Below are positions 1 through 8,338 of a DNA stretch of 64,000 bases, piece by piece. Where the stretch lies: the NCBI RefSeq assembly GCF_013433315.1, contig NZ_WXVV01000006.1, forward strand, positions 62,001 through 126,000, read 5' to 3'. The notes under the pieces are model-generated. The model was not told the DNA's origin. It saw only the letters and a program-made list of their open reading frames with translations, and ran no database searches. The translations under genes and the position numbers were made by a program. Position 1 is the first letter of the stretch; every line of letters starts with the position of its first letter. The stretch comes from Pseudomonas crudilactis (GTDB lineage: Bacteria > Pseudomonadota > Gammaproteobacteria > Pseudomonadales > Pseudomonadaceae).

Positions 1-54
1 CGCGAATCAAAGCCAGTGTTTTGTGCAAAGCAAATCCCCTGTGGGGGGTGATGG

Positions 55-990
55 TCAGGCCGGGACTTCGTCGAGCATCAGGCGCTGGCGCACCACGTCG
101 ACCAGTTTGTCCGGCTGAAACTTGGAGAGGAAGTTGTCGCAACCGACCTTCTTCACCATCGAGTCGTTGAAACTGCCGGACAGCGAGGTGTGCAGCACCA
201 CGTACAGACCACGCAGACGCGGGTCGTTGCGGATTTCGGTGGTCAGGCGATAGCCGTCCATTTCCGGCATTTCCGCATCAGTAAAGATCATCAGCAGCTT
301 GTCCGTCATGTTCACGCCTGTATCGGCCCAGGCCTTGAGCATGTTCAGCGCCTTCAGGCCATCGCTGGCAATGTGCATTTTCACGCCGAGCTGACCGAGG
401 GTGTCACGCAGTTGCGAGAGTGCCACGTTGGAGTCGTCCACCAACAGCACTTCACGGCCACGGGCGCGTTCCAGTACCGGATCTTCAAGCTTTTCACGCG
501 AGACCTTGGCGTTGTACGGGACGATTTCGGCGAGGACTTTCTCGACGTCGATGATTTCCACCAGTTGATCGTCGACCTTGCTGATCGCGGTCAGATAATG
601 CTGACGCCCGGCGCTGGTCGGCGGCGGCAGAATGGCTTCCCAGTTCATGTTGACGATGCGATCCACGCCACCGACGAGGAAGGCCTGTACCGAGCGGTTG
701 TACTCGGTGACGATGATCGTGCTGTTCGGACCCGGCACCAATGGACGCATGCCGATCGCCTGCGACAGATCGATCACTGGCAAGGTCTGACCGCGCAGAT
801 TGACCACGCCGCAGACGAACGGATGACGCTGCGGCATCAAGGTCAGCTTCGGCAGTTGCAGCACTTCCTGAACCTTGAACACGTTGATCGCGAACAACTG
901 ACGCCCGGCCAATCGAAACATGAGAATTTCCAGGCGATTCTCACCCACCAGTTGCGTGCGTTGGTCTACCGTGTCGAGAATGCCGGCCAT
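55..990 (-). CDS. cheV: Chemotaxis coupling protein CheV (CheW domain plus receiver domain)
   Basis: Cytoplasmic adaptor that couples chemoreceptors to the CheA kinase, with a phosphorylatable receiver that tunes adaptation. The N-terminal half (about residues 25-165) is CheW-like, with VVNLRGQTLPVIDL typical of the fold. The C-terminal half (about 180-300) is a receiver with VLLVDDS, the phospho-acceptor Asp in IFTDAEMPEMDGY and the Lys in LSKF. The reading frame is open to a GTG at 1023, but the ATG at 990 has an AGGAG six to seven bases upstream. A sigma-28 promoter ends just before 1030, so the GTG would be almost leaderless. Length 311 aa fits CheV. Stands alone, not in a chemotaxis operon. 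Confidence 0.93.
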   Translation of the reverse strand: MAGILDTVDQRTQLVGENRLEILMFRLAGRQLFAINVFKVQEVLQLPKLTLMPQRHPFVCGVVNLRGQTLPVIDLSQAIGMRPLVPGPNSTIIVTEYNRSVQAFLVGGVDRIVNMNWEAILPPPTSAGRQHYLTAISKVDDQLVEIIDVEKVLAEIVPYNAKVSREKLEDPVLERARGREVLLVDDSNVALSQLRDTLGQLGVKMHIASDGLKALNMLKAWADTGVNMTDKLLMIFTDAEMPEMDGYRLTTEIRNDPRLRGLYVVLHTSLSGSFNDSMVKKVGCDNFLSKFQPDKLVDVVRQRLMLDEVPA

Positions 991-1032
991 CAATGACTCC
1001 TGGGCTTGTTCTGATGAATTCACTATGTGAGG

Positions 1033-1059
1033 TTATCGGCGGCAAATGGCGATTCTTGA
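1033..1059 (-). promoter_or_regulatory. FliA (sigma-28) type promoter for cheV
   Basis: Read on the minus strand the segment is TCAAGAAT, 11 bases, then GCCGATAA. The known flagellar sigma-28 consensus is TAAAGTTT-N11-GCCGATAA, so the -10 is perfect and the spacing exact. Transcription would begin a few bases after 1033 and give a leader of about 35 nt to the cheV ATG. This places cheV in the motility regulon (inference). Confidence 0.7.
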
Positions 1060-1444
1060 TTGCCAAACCAGACCCCGTCAAAAATGCCATGATCGGGCAT
1101 TGATGTCACATTAACATCATGCTTTACTGGCGCAGTGATTTTCATCTGCTACATTCTCTGCGGCGCGACCTCGGTTTGCACGGTAGGTTCCCGCGCCTAA
1201 GGGATTCCCCTAGTAACAATCAGGCCCAACCTGATATTCGCAATATCCAATAGCCATTAATGTGACGCCATTCTCATTGCATGAACGGAGTCAGGCTATT
1301 GTGTGCGATCGCAATTCAGCGGAAACAAGCCCTCTGGAACCCCTCAGTCTGTGCACCTGCACGTCTGGGCGCGATCTCCCGACGATCCATGACCGTCGCC
1401 ACAAATGGCATTCCCCCATCAGACATGACGTTGTGGAGATAAGC
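1060..1444. other. Intergenic region between cheV and the HPt-like gene
   Basis: No convincing gene. The frame of the downstream gene is open back to 1262 but lacks a good start and coding-like composition. A perfect 6-bp inverted repeat (TGATGT at 1101-1106, ACATCA at 1114-1119) is present and could be an operator. Promoters for the plus-strand gene presumably lie here. Confidence 0.4.
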
Positions 1445-1915
1445 ATGCCGATCGACCGTAAAGAGTGGGCGCAAAGGTTCCCCGAATTTCTTGTCGAGGC
1501 TGAAACGCTCCTGGCCAAGTCTGAAGAATGCCTCAGCCATCTGCAGTTGATCAGCAATGACAAGGACGCCATCGACTGCATGCTCAGCACCCTCCTCAAG
1601 CTCGCGAGCAGGGCTGAAGCACTGGCGCTTGAAGCCATTTGCGAATTCTCCCTGCACATCTACAGCTTGCTCAATCTGGCGCAGGACCACGTCGACCTGC
1701 ACGAACAAGCCCTGGATGCCTTGAAGGATTGCTTTACGTTAATGGCCTGGCAACTTGAATTGGTCGATCAGAGCACCGGGCAGCTGAGCCTTGATGAAAG
1801 CGAGCAGATTTCGCTGATTGAAGCGTTCGCCTTCCAAGTCGGCCAGCCTCAATTTCAGCCAGCCCTTTCTCCCAAACGTTTGCCTCTGCCAAGCTACGCG
1901 GAACGACAAGCCTGA
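1445..1915 (+). CDS. Hypothetical protein, degenerate HPt-like helical protein
   Basis: 156-residue, helix-rich, soluble protein without signal peptide or membrane segment. The ATG at 1445 follows a GGAG at about 1434 and is preferred over the in-frame extension to 1262. Residues 45-80 (LSTLLKLAS then a run of Ala/Leu/Glu and EFSLHIYSLL) have the spacing of a histidine-phosphotransfer helix pair, but the His of the usual AHxLKGxA motif is replaced by Thr49. It may be a phosphotransfer-fold protein that binds a receiver without accepting phosphate (inference). It sits between cheV and a two-component pair. Function unknown. Confidence 0.6.
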   Translation: MPIDRKEWAQRFPEFLVEAETLLAKSEECLSHLQLISNDKDAIDCMLSTLLKLASRAEALALEAICEFSLHIYSLLNLAQDHVDLHEQALDALKDCFTLMAWQLELVDQSTGQLSLDESEQISLIEAFAFQVGQPQFQPALSPKRLPLPSYAERQA

Positions 1916-2390
1916 CAGGACGCCTGCCTGTTCAAGGAACTCGTTGCCTTGCACAGCCCATGTCGTTATTGAATAGTTCATACCTGCCAGCGACAAATCG
2001 AATTAAATAATCACGCCTGACTCAAGCGGATATTTTTCGCCGGACTCAGGGTTTGCCTGTGTCTGAAGAGCACAACTTCAGGTAACGCCGATATCTTTTA
2101 ATCGACTTCTCCACTATGGAACTCGCGTCCAACATGGCGTAATTCCTGACCCTTTGGACATATATAGCAAACGCGACCAACGGTATGTTAAGTGGTATTA
2201 TGCCGCCCACTAGTTGCTTTCAAGTTAATGGCACAGTGACTTCAGAGACAGCCATCCAGCAAAGTTGGCGGCCTGATACATTTACTGAACCGCGTTGAAA
2301 TCAATAACATAATTGACAGCATTTTCAGACAGAGATCCGCCAGCCACCGGCCGGTCTGCCCGCAGCGAACATCCATTGGCTCCATCCGTT
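1916..2390. other. Intergenic region upstream of the sensor kinase
   Basis: AT-richer than its surroundings and without a supported gene. The kinase frame is open back to a TTG at 2313, but that stretch has no recognisable domain. Promoter elements are expected here, for example around the TA-rich stretch at 2158-2200; none could be assigned to a sigma factor with confidence. Confidence 0.35.
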
Positions 2391-3284
2391 ATGTACGCCA
2401 GCCTCAAGTCAATCTCCACATGGCCACCCTCCCGGGAAAACGCACGCCGGTTCACGCTCATTCTGTGTGTGGCAGCCACACTCGGGAGCCTGTTGACCTA
2501 CGGTTTTTCCGCGCAACTTTGCCTGGGGCTGCTATTGCTGAACATCGCAGCCACCGCCTGCGTCTGGGTGCAATATCGGCTGTCACGCAAATCGATAAAA
2601 TTTCAGCCGCAGGAACTCGCTGATCGCCTCCTGGAAGTCCAGGAAAACGAACGTCACCGCCTCAGCCGAGAGTTGCACGACGATATAGGCCAACTGCTGA
2701 CCGCCGCCAAACTGCAGAGCGAGTGGCTCAAGCGACGCATGCCGGATGACCTGCAGGAACAATGCACAGCGCTGTGCGACACGCTCGAAGAAACCCTCAA
2801 CAAGGTGCGCGACGTTTCGGCCATTCTCAATCCACGCCAGTTGACCAGTCTGGGTCTTGAGGCGAGCCTGCGTGCGCATCTGCTCAAGACAATGGCCAAT
2901 ACCAGCGTGCACTGGAGCCTTGATTGCCAGCAACGCCTCAACGGCATTCCGGAAGAAATGGCCGTCGCCGCCTTTCGCATCACCCAGGAGGCAGTGACCA
3001 ATATCCTGCGACATGCGCAAGCGAAGAATCTGGTGATACGCGTACAGCGCCTGCCGAAAGGCTTGACGCTGATGATCAGCGATGACGGTCTGGGGTTTGC
3101 CCCGGCGGCCAATCCTGGTCGTGAAGGACAGCGGGGCATGGCCGGGATGGCCGAACGGATCGAGCAATTGGGTGGCACCCTGAGCGTCGTCAGCGAGCCG
3201 GGCAAAGGCACTCGAATCGAAGCACTTTTCCCCTGGGCGCCCCGTGCACTCGAGCGGGCCAGTACGAATAAGGTTATGCGTTGA
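2391..3284 (+). CDS. NarX/DegS-type sensor histidine kinase (HisKA_3)
   Basis: Membrane-anchored histidine kinase of the HPK7 class that pairs with LuxR-type regulators. The N-terminus holds two hydrophobic helices (about residues 20-60) with almost no periplasmic loop, so it may sense membrane or cytoplasmic signals. The dimerisation helix has ERHRLSRELHDDIGQ with the phospho-acceptor His. The ATPase domain has the N box (EAVTNILRHAQA) and G boxes (DDGLGF, GMAGMAERI). Start is uncertain: ATG at 2391 is used; an upstream TTG at 2313 would add 26 residues. It overlaps the following response regulator by four bases, so they are cotranscribed. Stimulus unknown. Confidence 0.85.
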   Translation: MYASLKSISTWPPSRENARRFTLILCVAATLGSLLTYGFSAQLCLGLLLLNIAATACVWVQYRLSRKSIKFQPQELADRLLEVQENERHRLSRELHDDIGQLLTAAKLQSEWLKRRMPDDLQEQCTALCDTLEETLNKVRDVSAILNPRQLTSLGLEASLRAHLLKTMANTSVHWSLDCQQRLNGIPEEMAVAAFRITQEAVTNILRHAQAKNLVIRVQRLPKGLTLMISDDGLGFAPAANPGREGQRGMAGMAERIEQLGGTLSVVSEPGKGTRIEALFPWAPRALERASTNKVMR

Positions 3285-3940
3285 CTTGCAACTTACTTCT
3301 GGTGGATGACCACTCGCTGATCAGGGCCGGCGTGCGTGCTCTGGTTATGGATATTCCCGGTTACGCGGTGATTGGCGAAGCCAATGACGGCTCGCAACTG
3401 CTCGAAATGGTCGAGCAACTGAGCCCCGATATCGTGCTCCTGGATATATCCATGAAAGAAACCGGCGGCCTTGAAGCCCTGCAACGGCTCAAGCGTGTGC
3501 GGCCGCAAAGCAAGGTGCTGATCCTGTCGATGCACACCGACCCGGCGTTGATCATGCAGGCGCTGGAGTCCGGCGCCTATGGCTACCTGCTGAAGGACAC
3601 CACAGCCACTGAACTCGAACACGCACTGGAGGCCTTGCGCAATAACGAGCGCTATTTGAGCCCTGCCATCGCCCACACCGTGATCAACCAGGCATTGACC
3701 CGCAATCAGAAGCAGCAGCCGGAAACCGCCGACTCGCACAACCTGACCGCGCGACAACTGGAGATCCTGCGCCTGATCGTGCGTGGCAAATCCACTCGGG
3801 AAATCGCCAACGGACTGGGCCTGAGCATCAAAACCGTCGAGACCCACCGCTCGCAGATCATGAAGCGTCTGCAAATCTACGACGTAGCAGGCCTGGTGCT
3901 GTTCGCCGTACGCGAGCAGATCATCAGTCTTGATGACTGA
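3281..3940 (+). CDS. LuxR/NarL-family response regulator
   Basis: DNA-binding partner of the preceding kinase. Residues 1-120 form a receiver with LLLVDDH, the acceptor Asp in IVLLDISM, and Lys in GYLLKDTT. Residues 150-215 form a LuxR helix-turn-helix (LTARQLEILRLIVRGKSTREIA and IKTVETH). The start is a TTG at 3281 whose last bases overlap the TGA of the kinase gene, typical of translational coupling. The 3' end overlaps the convergent yegS end by 17 bases. Targets unknown. Confidence 0.88.
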   Translation: MTCNLLLVDDHSLIRAGVRALVMDIPGYAVIGEANDGSQLLEMVEQLSPDIVLLDISMKETGGLEALQRLKRVRPQSKVLILSMHTDPALIMQALESGAYGYLLKDTTATELEHALEALRNNERYLSPAIAHTVINQALTRNQKQQPETADSHNLTARQLEILRLIVRGKSTREIANGLGLSIKTVETHRSQIMKRLQIYDVAGLVLFAVREQIISLDD

Positions 3941-4841
3941 TTGACGATTTAATGGTTAATAGCGGCGAGTCCTTTGGCAGATGGATCTGCAGCGCCGCCG
4001 GACGCGCCTCGAAACGCATGCTGTCGCCTTCCAGCGGCTCACCGTCAAGATTGATGTAAAGCCCTTCGGACATTTTGATTTCGACCCACGGCAATCGGGT
4101 TCGCACGAACATGTTGTCGATGCCGAAACCGTCGCTCAGCAGGTTCTTCAAGGTCCCGACAAGCTCCTGGGGCGCCGGCAGAATGCTGATATCCAGCAGT
4201 CCATCGTCGGCCAGCGCTTGTGGGCACAACACATGCCCGCCTCCGGCCTGACGGCCATTGCCAATGCCCAACGCCAGCAGCTCGCCGCTCCAGTGAAAAT
4301 CAGGGCCTTGCAACTCGCCGTAAGCGGCATGCAGTTCGCTGAATCGGGACAAACCAGTGAACAGATATGCCGCTCCCCCGAGTACTTTTTTCAGATCCTC
4401 TGAAGTATTGGCGGTGACCTGACTGCCGAAACCACCGGTGGCCATGTTGAGGAAAATTTGCCCGCCCACCTGACCCAGATCAATATCACGCGGCGCCACC
4501 TCCAGAAGCTCAAGGGCCTCCGCCGGATCCAGCGGAATGCCCGCGGCACGGGAAAAGTCGTTGGCGGTTCCCAAAGGCAAAAGTACCAGGCTGGCTTTGT
4601 GCGGATGCGCCGCGAGTGCTTCGGCAATGTCGCGCAACGTGCCGTCGCCACCTCCCGCAATAATCTGTGTGTAACCCTCCGCCAGTGCCTGCTCCACCCA
4701 TCGCTGGGCATCCCCCGCCTCCCAGGTCAGGCGCACAGCCAGTTCCCAGCCTTGTTGGCGCTTGTTCTCGACCGCGCTGCGAACTTCATCGTTGAGTGCC
4801 TGCTTGCCATGCAGAATCAACAGTGCCCGGCGTTCACTCAT
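3924..4841 (-). CDS. yegS: Lipid kinase YegS-like (DAGK catalytic domain)
   Basis: Predicted cytoplasmic or membrane-associated kinase that phosphorylates a diacylglycerol or phosphatidylglycerol-type lipid. Length 305 aa matches YegS. The nucleotide-binding motif GGGDGTLRDI is at about residues 63-72, LPLGTANDFSR follows, and the C-terminal domain has GxGNGxxxGGG-like IGNGRQAGGG and NLDGEPLEGD. The start has a GGAG about eight bases upstream. Convergent with the response regulator, with the ends overlapping by 17 bp. Substrate is inferred from the family only. Confidence 0.9.
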   Translation of the reverse strand: MSERRALLILHGKQALNDEVRSAVENKRQQGWELAVRLTWEAGDAQRWVEQALAEGYTQIIAGGGDGTLRDIAEALAAHPHKASLVLLPLGTANDFSRAAGIPLDPAEALELLEVAPRDIDLGQVGGQIFLNMATGGFGSQVTANTSEDLKKVLGGAAYLFTGLSRFSELHAAYGELQGPDFHWSGELLALGIGNGRQAGGGHVLCPQALADDGLLDISILPAPQELVGTLKNLLSDGFGIDNMFVRTRLPWVEIKMSEGLYINLDGEPLEGDSMRFEARPAALQIHLPKDSPLLTIKSSISHQD

Positions 4842-5156
4842 AGCGTCACTCCCTGAATTGAATCGGTTAGGTCATCTTGACCGCTGAAGCACCCAAAAGA
4901 GCCGCCTGCGGCCTAATTAATTCAAGCCCGGGAGAGCGGCGTCCTACATAACCGGTATTTTTTCTTACAAAACATGAGGAATCGGCTCAATTGACCACGC
5001 ATGGCCATTGGTTCACCGTGTGCTGGCGGTATCAATCATCAATCCAACAACACAAGGAAGTGCAGGCAATGAATGGATACGCCCCTAGGGCTCAGGACAA
5101 TTCGATCCGTATAAACGTCGGCCAGCATGCATTTGAAGCAACCAGTGGATGTTTTT
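4842..5156. other. Intergenic region between yegS and a small membrane protein gene
   Basis: No gene supported. It probably contains the yegS promoter on the minus strand and the promoter of the small plus-strand gene. An ATG at 5069 opens only a short frame. Confidence 0.35.
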
Positions 5157-5465
5157 ATGCCAAGCCATGAAGCCAGAATTCCAGTGAACCCGGTCGCCCC
5201 TCTCGGCGAAAGTCGCGCGAATCAAAAGCCCAATTTCAAAAACAGCGCCAAGACCACCGGAGAAGTTCATATGGAACCTCGTGTGACCGAACTCGAAACC
5301 CATTTGAAATACATTCGACGGGACATGGACGAAGTCCGCAGTGACGTCAGAACAATCAAACACCGCCTGGCCTACTCCGCAGGCGCGACCGCGGTAGTGC
5401 TGGGTCTGTTGGGTTGGGTGGCGAATAGCCGATTCGACCAGCTTGTCACACTGGTCAGCAGCTGA
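5157..5465 (+). CDS. Hypothetical small membrane-anchored coiled-coil protein
   Basis: About 102 residues. The C-terminal half reads as a charged coiled coil (RVTELETHLKYIRRDMDE) followed by one hydrophobic helix (TAVVLGLLGWVA, about residues 78-95), the layout of XhlA-like small proteins. The N-terminal part is Pro/Asn-rich and unstructured. Start uncertain: ATG at 5157 is used. An ATG at 5127 would add ten residues. An ATG at 5271 has the best ribosome site (GGAGAAG five bases upstream) and would give a 64-residue protein made only of the coiled coil and helix. Function unknown. Confidence 0.55.
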   Translation: MPSHEARIPVNPVAPLGESRANQKPNFKNSAKTTGEVHMEPRVTELETHLKYIRRDMDEVRSDVRTIKHRLAYSAGATAVVLGLLGWVANSRFDQLVTLVSS

Positions 5466-5524
5466 CCGAATTGCACACGCAGGTGTCGGCTGAGTCGTCC
5501 GACACCTGCACACGCACAACGGGA

Positions 5525-6751
5525 TCAGCCGAGAAGGTCACTCAGCGGAATAAATGCGACCTGGTCTCCTTCGCTCAGCGTGCGGCCCTCCAGGACCTCT
5601 ACCAGACCGTCCGCCCAGGCTGCGCTGCGTAGCACACCGGAACTCTGATTGCGGTAGACAATCGCTCGCCCTTGCTCGAGACGTCCTCGCAGGTATTCAC
5701 GGCGATTGCCCGCAACGGGCCAGGCAAAGCCCGCCGGCACCGGGAATTTCAGAGGCTCGACGCCCTGCACACCCTGACGACGCAACAGATAAGGCCGAGC
5801 CAGCAGCGCAAAGGTCACCAACGTAGATGCCGGGTTGCCCGGCAAGCCGATGACCGGCACATTGCGAAAATGTCCGAATGTCAGCGGTTTCCCGGGTTTG
5901 ATGGCCAACTTCCAAAGGGCCAGCTCGCCCTCTTCCCGTAAGGCTATGCCGAGAAAATCAGCTTCACCCACCGATACACCACCCGTGGAAAGTATCAGGT
6001 CAACATCCTGCAGATCCGTCAAACGGGCACGAGTCAAGGACAGATCGTCCGGGAGAATTCCGGCATCGATCACTTCACAGCCCAAACGTTGTAACCAGCT
6101 GCACAGAACCACGCGATTGCTGTTGTATATCTGCCCAGGTCCCAGCGGCTGACCCGGCTCGACCAATTCGTCGCCGGTGGAAATCACCGCCACTCGAACC
6201 TTGCGTACCACCTTCACACCAGCGCAACCCAATGACGCGCAGAGGCCTTGCTCGATAGGACCGAGCCGGGTGCCAGCCGTCAGGATCAACTCGCCTGCGG
6301 TTGTTTCCTGGCCTTGCGGGCGAATGTTCTGCCCGACTGTCATCCGTTCAACGAAGCGCACGCAGCCATCGGCCTGAACCTCAGCGTTTTCCTGCATTTC
6401 TACACAATCGGCACCCGCTGGAACCGGTGCACCGGTGAAGATCCGCACACAAGTTCCAGGCTGCAAGGGTTCAGGAAATTGTCCGGCAAATACCTTTTGA
6501 CTGACCGGCAGTGGGGTGCCCGTCCAGTCCGCCAGATTCAGGGCATAACCATCCATGGCACTATTGGGCCAGGGCGGTAGATCCAGGGTTGAAACCAGAT
6601 CTTCGGCCAGCACTCGACCCTCGACCCGAGCCAGCGGCAAAAACTCATGCTCGACGATGGGCGAGGCCTCGGCCATTTCCAGCAGGCGCGCCAGCGCTAC
6701 CTCGACCGGCATCAACGAGCCCGTTTTGCCCGTTTTACCCGCGCGATTCAC
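5525..6751 (-). CDS. moeA: Molybdopterin molybdenumtransferase MoeA
   Basis: Inserts molybdate into adenylylated molybdopterin, the last common step of Mo-cofactor synthesis. 408 aa, usual length. N-terminal domain with LDLPPWPNSAMDGYAL, then FTGAPVPAGADCV, the central MPT-binding domain with STGDELVEPG, IYNSNRV, LSTGGVSVGEADF and KPGKPLTFG, and a C-terminal beta domain. The start is GTG at 6751 inside the end of moaB (17-bp overlap). The next in-frame ATG (6712) lacks a ribosome site and would remove the conserved N-terminal Gly-Leu-Met-Pro context. Forms an operon with moaB, with mobA divergent. Confidence 0.95.
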   Translation of the reverse strand: MNRAGKTGKTGSLMPVEVALARLLEMAEASPIVEHEFLPLARVEGRVLAEDLVSTLDLPPWPNSAMDGYALNLADWTGTPLPVSQKVFAGQFPEPLQPGTCVRIFTGAPVPAGADCVEMQENAEVQADGCVRFVERMTVGQNIRPQGQETTAGELILTAGTRLGPIEQGLCASLGCAGVKVVRKVRVAVISTGDELVEPGQPLGPGQIYNSNRVVLCSWLQRLGCEVIDAGILPDDLSLTRARLTDLQDVDLILSTGGVSVGEADFLGIALREEGELALWKLAIKPGKPLTFGHFRNVPVIGLPGNPASTLVTFALLARPYLLRRQGVQGVEPLKFPVPAGFAWPVAGNRREYLRGRLEQGRAIVYRNQSSGVLRSAAWADGLVEVLEGRTLSEGDQVAFIPLSDLLG

Positions 6752-7274
6752 AAGGTGCCGCCTGTTTCAAATGAGGTACGAAATTGCATGGTCGATGGCG
6801 GGCGTCCAGTTGCTCACCAAGAATGCCATCCCATCCTGTACGCACAGCATTGGTCGAACCTGGCAGGCAGCAAACCAGCGTGCCATTGGCCAGACCGGCC
6901 AGCGCTCGGGATTGCACGGTCGAGGTACCGATATCAGCCACAGATATCTGCCGGAACAACTCGCCGAAACCATCCACTTGCTTGTCGAGCAGGCACGCCA
7001 CGGCTTCCGGCGTGCTGTCGCGACCAGTAAAACCGGTGCCACCGGTGATCAGCACAACTTGCACAACATCGTCGGCGATCCAGCTGGCAACTTGCGCGCG
7101 AATTTTATAGAGGTCATCTTTAAGCAGAACCCGCTCCGCCAGATAGTGACCGGCGGCTGCCAAGCGGTCGACGAAGACTTGGCCTGAGGTGTCGGTTTCC
7201 AGGGTTCGGGTATCACTGACAGTCAGCACCGCAATATTAAGCGGCACGAAAGGTACATCAGCCTTGGCTTTCAT
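6735..7274 (-). CDS. moaB: Molybdenum cofactor biosynthesis protein B
   Basis: MogA/MoaB-fold protein that binds molybdopterin and is thought to adenylylate it. 179 aa. Motifs: AVLTVSDTR near the start, ITGGTGFTGRDSTPEAV with the TGGTG loop and Asp, and LPGSTNAVRTGWDGIL near the C-terminus. First gene of the moaB-moeA operon, overlapping moeA by 17 bases. The promoter must lie in the 81-base gap shared with the divergent mobA. Confidence 0.94.
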   Translation of the reverse strand: MKAKADVPFVPLNIAVLTVSDTRTLETDTSGQVFVDRLAAAGHYLAERVLLKDDLYKIRAQVASWIADDVVQVVLITGGTGFTGRDSTPEAVACLLDKQVDGFGELFRQISVADIGTSTVQSRALAGLANGTLVCCLPGSTNAVRTGWDGILGEQLDARHRPCNFVPHLKQAAPCESRG

Positions 7275-7355
7275 AGGCTCGTCCAGTTGTAGGAGAAACA
7301 GCCCGGTGTTATATCACAGCGCCCCATTTCTTTGCCGCCCCTCTGGAGAGCTGCC

Positions 7356-7958
7356 ATGACTGTGAATTCGCAACTGCCGCCCTGCTCCATTCTGCTTCTG
7401 GCGGGCGGGCGCGGCCAACGTATGGGCGGTCAGGACAAGGGGCTGGTGCAGTGGCAGGGTGAACCGTTGATCGCGCACTTGCAGCGCCAGACTCGTCCGC
7501 TGACCGATGACTTGATCATCTCCTGCAATCGGAATCGCGAGCGTTATGCACCGTTTGCAGATCAACTGGTGGGGGATGACGAAGAAGATTTTCCGGGCCC
7601 CTTGGCTGGTATCCGCGCAGGCCTGAAAGCCGCGCGTCACTCCCACTTGCTGGTACTGCCCTGCGATGTCCCGAGGATCGATGCCACGTTGCTGCAGGAC
7701 ATGCGCGAAACCGCCAATCTGAATCCTGAAAAACCTTTAATGTTGCGCCATGACGGGCATTGGGAACCTCTGCTCTGCGTGATTCCGGTAGCCCTGTTGC
7801 CGGCCTTTGAGGCAGCGTGGATTGCTGGGGAGCGCAGCCCCGGGCGGGTAATGCGCAGTCTCGGCGCCACCGCGTTGCAATGTCCCGATAATGACCCGCG
7901 ACTGGCCAACCTCAACACCCCCGAACTGTTAAATGCGCACAACACTGTGTCAGACTGA
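7356..7958 (+). CDS. mobA: Molybdenum cofactor guanylyltransferase MobA
   Basis: Transfers GMP from GTP to Mo-molybdopterin to make the bis-MGD cofactor used by DMSO-reductase family enzymes. 200 aa. The nucleotidyltransferase signature [18 protein letters not shown] is at about residues 12-29, [10 protein letters not shown] in the middle and LPCDVPRID with the metal-binding Asp. The frame is open to 7332, but ATG 7356 has CTGGAGAG eight bases upstream. Divergent from moaB-moeA, completing a compact Mo-cofactor locus. Confidence 0.94.
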   Translation: MTVNSQLPPCSILLLAGGRGQRMGGQDKGLVQWQGEPLIAHLQRQTRPLTDDLIISCNRNRERYAPFADQLVGDDEEDFPGPLAGIRAGLKAARHSHLLVLPCDVPRIDATLLQDMRETANLNPEKPLMLRHDGHWEPLLCVIPVALLPAFEAAWIAGERSPGRVMRSLGATALQCPDNDPRLANLNTPELLNAHNTVSD

Positions 7959-8036
7959 CACCATTCAAGGAACTCTCACGCCTTGTATACGTCTCAAGCT
8001 CAGTAACCAAAAGAATTCCCATTCGGAGACACACCC

Positions 8037-8258
8037 ATGACTCAACGGACCCTCGCCACTTTCATGCTCGCACTGGGCCTTGCCACCCTCGCCGGTTGCT
8101 CGTCGCCTACAGTGATCACCTTGAATGACGGTCGCGAAATCCAGGCCGTCGACACCCCGAAATACGATGACGATTCGGGCTTCTACGAGTTCAAACAGCT
8201 GGACGGCAAAGAAACTCGCATCAACAAGGATCAGGTTCGTACCGTTAAAGAGCTGTAA
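8037..8258 (+). CDS. YgdI/YgdR family small lipoprotein
   Basis: 73-residue lipoprotein. A signal peptide ends in the lipobox LAGC (Cys at residue 21), followed by SSPTVITLNDGREIQ, the family hallmark of an SH3-like fold. Residue +2 after Cys is Ser, so outer-membrane sorting is expected. A GGAG ribosome site lies about ten bases before the ATG. Followed by a strong terminator at 8283. Role unknown; family members are small envelope lipoproteins. Confidence 0.88.
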   Translation: MTQRTLATFMLALGLATLAGCSSPTVITLNDGREIQAVDTPKYDDDSGFYEFKQLDGKETRINKDQVRTVKEL

Positions 8259-8282
8259 GCTCTGGGTCGATACCGGATACAG

Positions 8283-8310
8283 AAAAGCCCGCATTGATTG
8301 CGGGCTTTTT
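8283..8310. terminator. Rho-independent terminator after the small lipoprotein gene
   Basis: Perfect 11-bp stem (AAAAGCCCGCA / TGCGGGCTTTT) with a short loop and a T tract on both strands. Serves the lipoprotein gene and probably the convergent pseudouridine synthase gene. Confidence 0.9.
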
Positions 8311-8338
8311 CATGGGCGCTCGAAAAACGGCTTCGACG

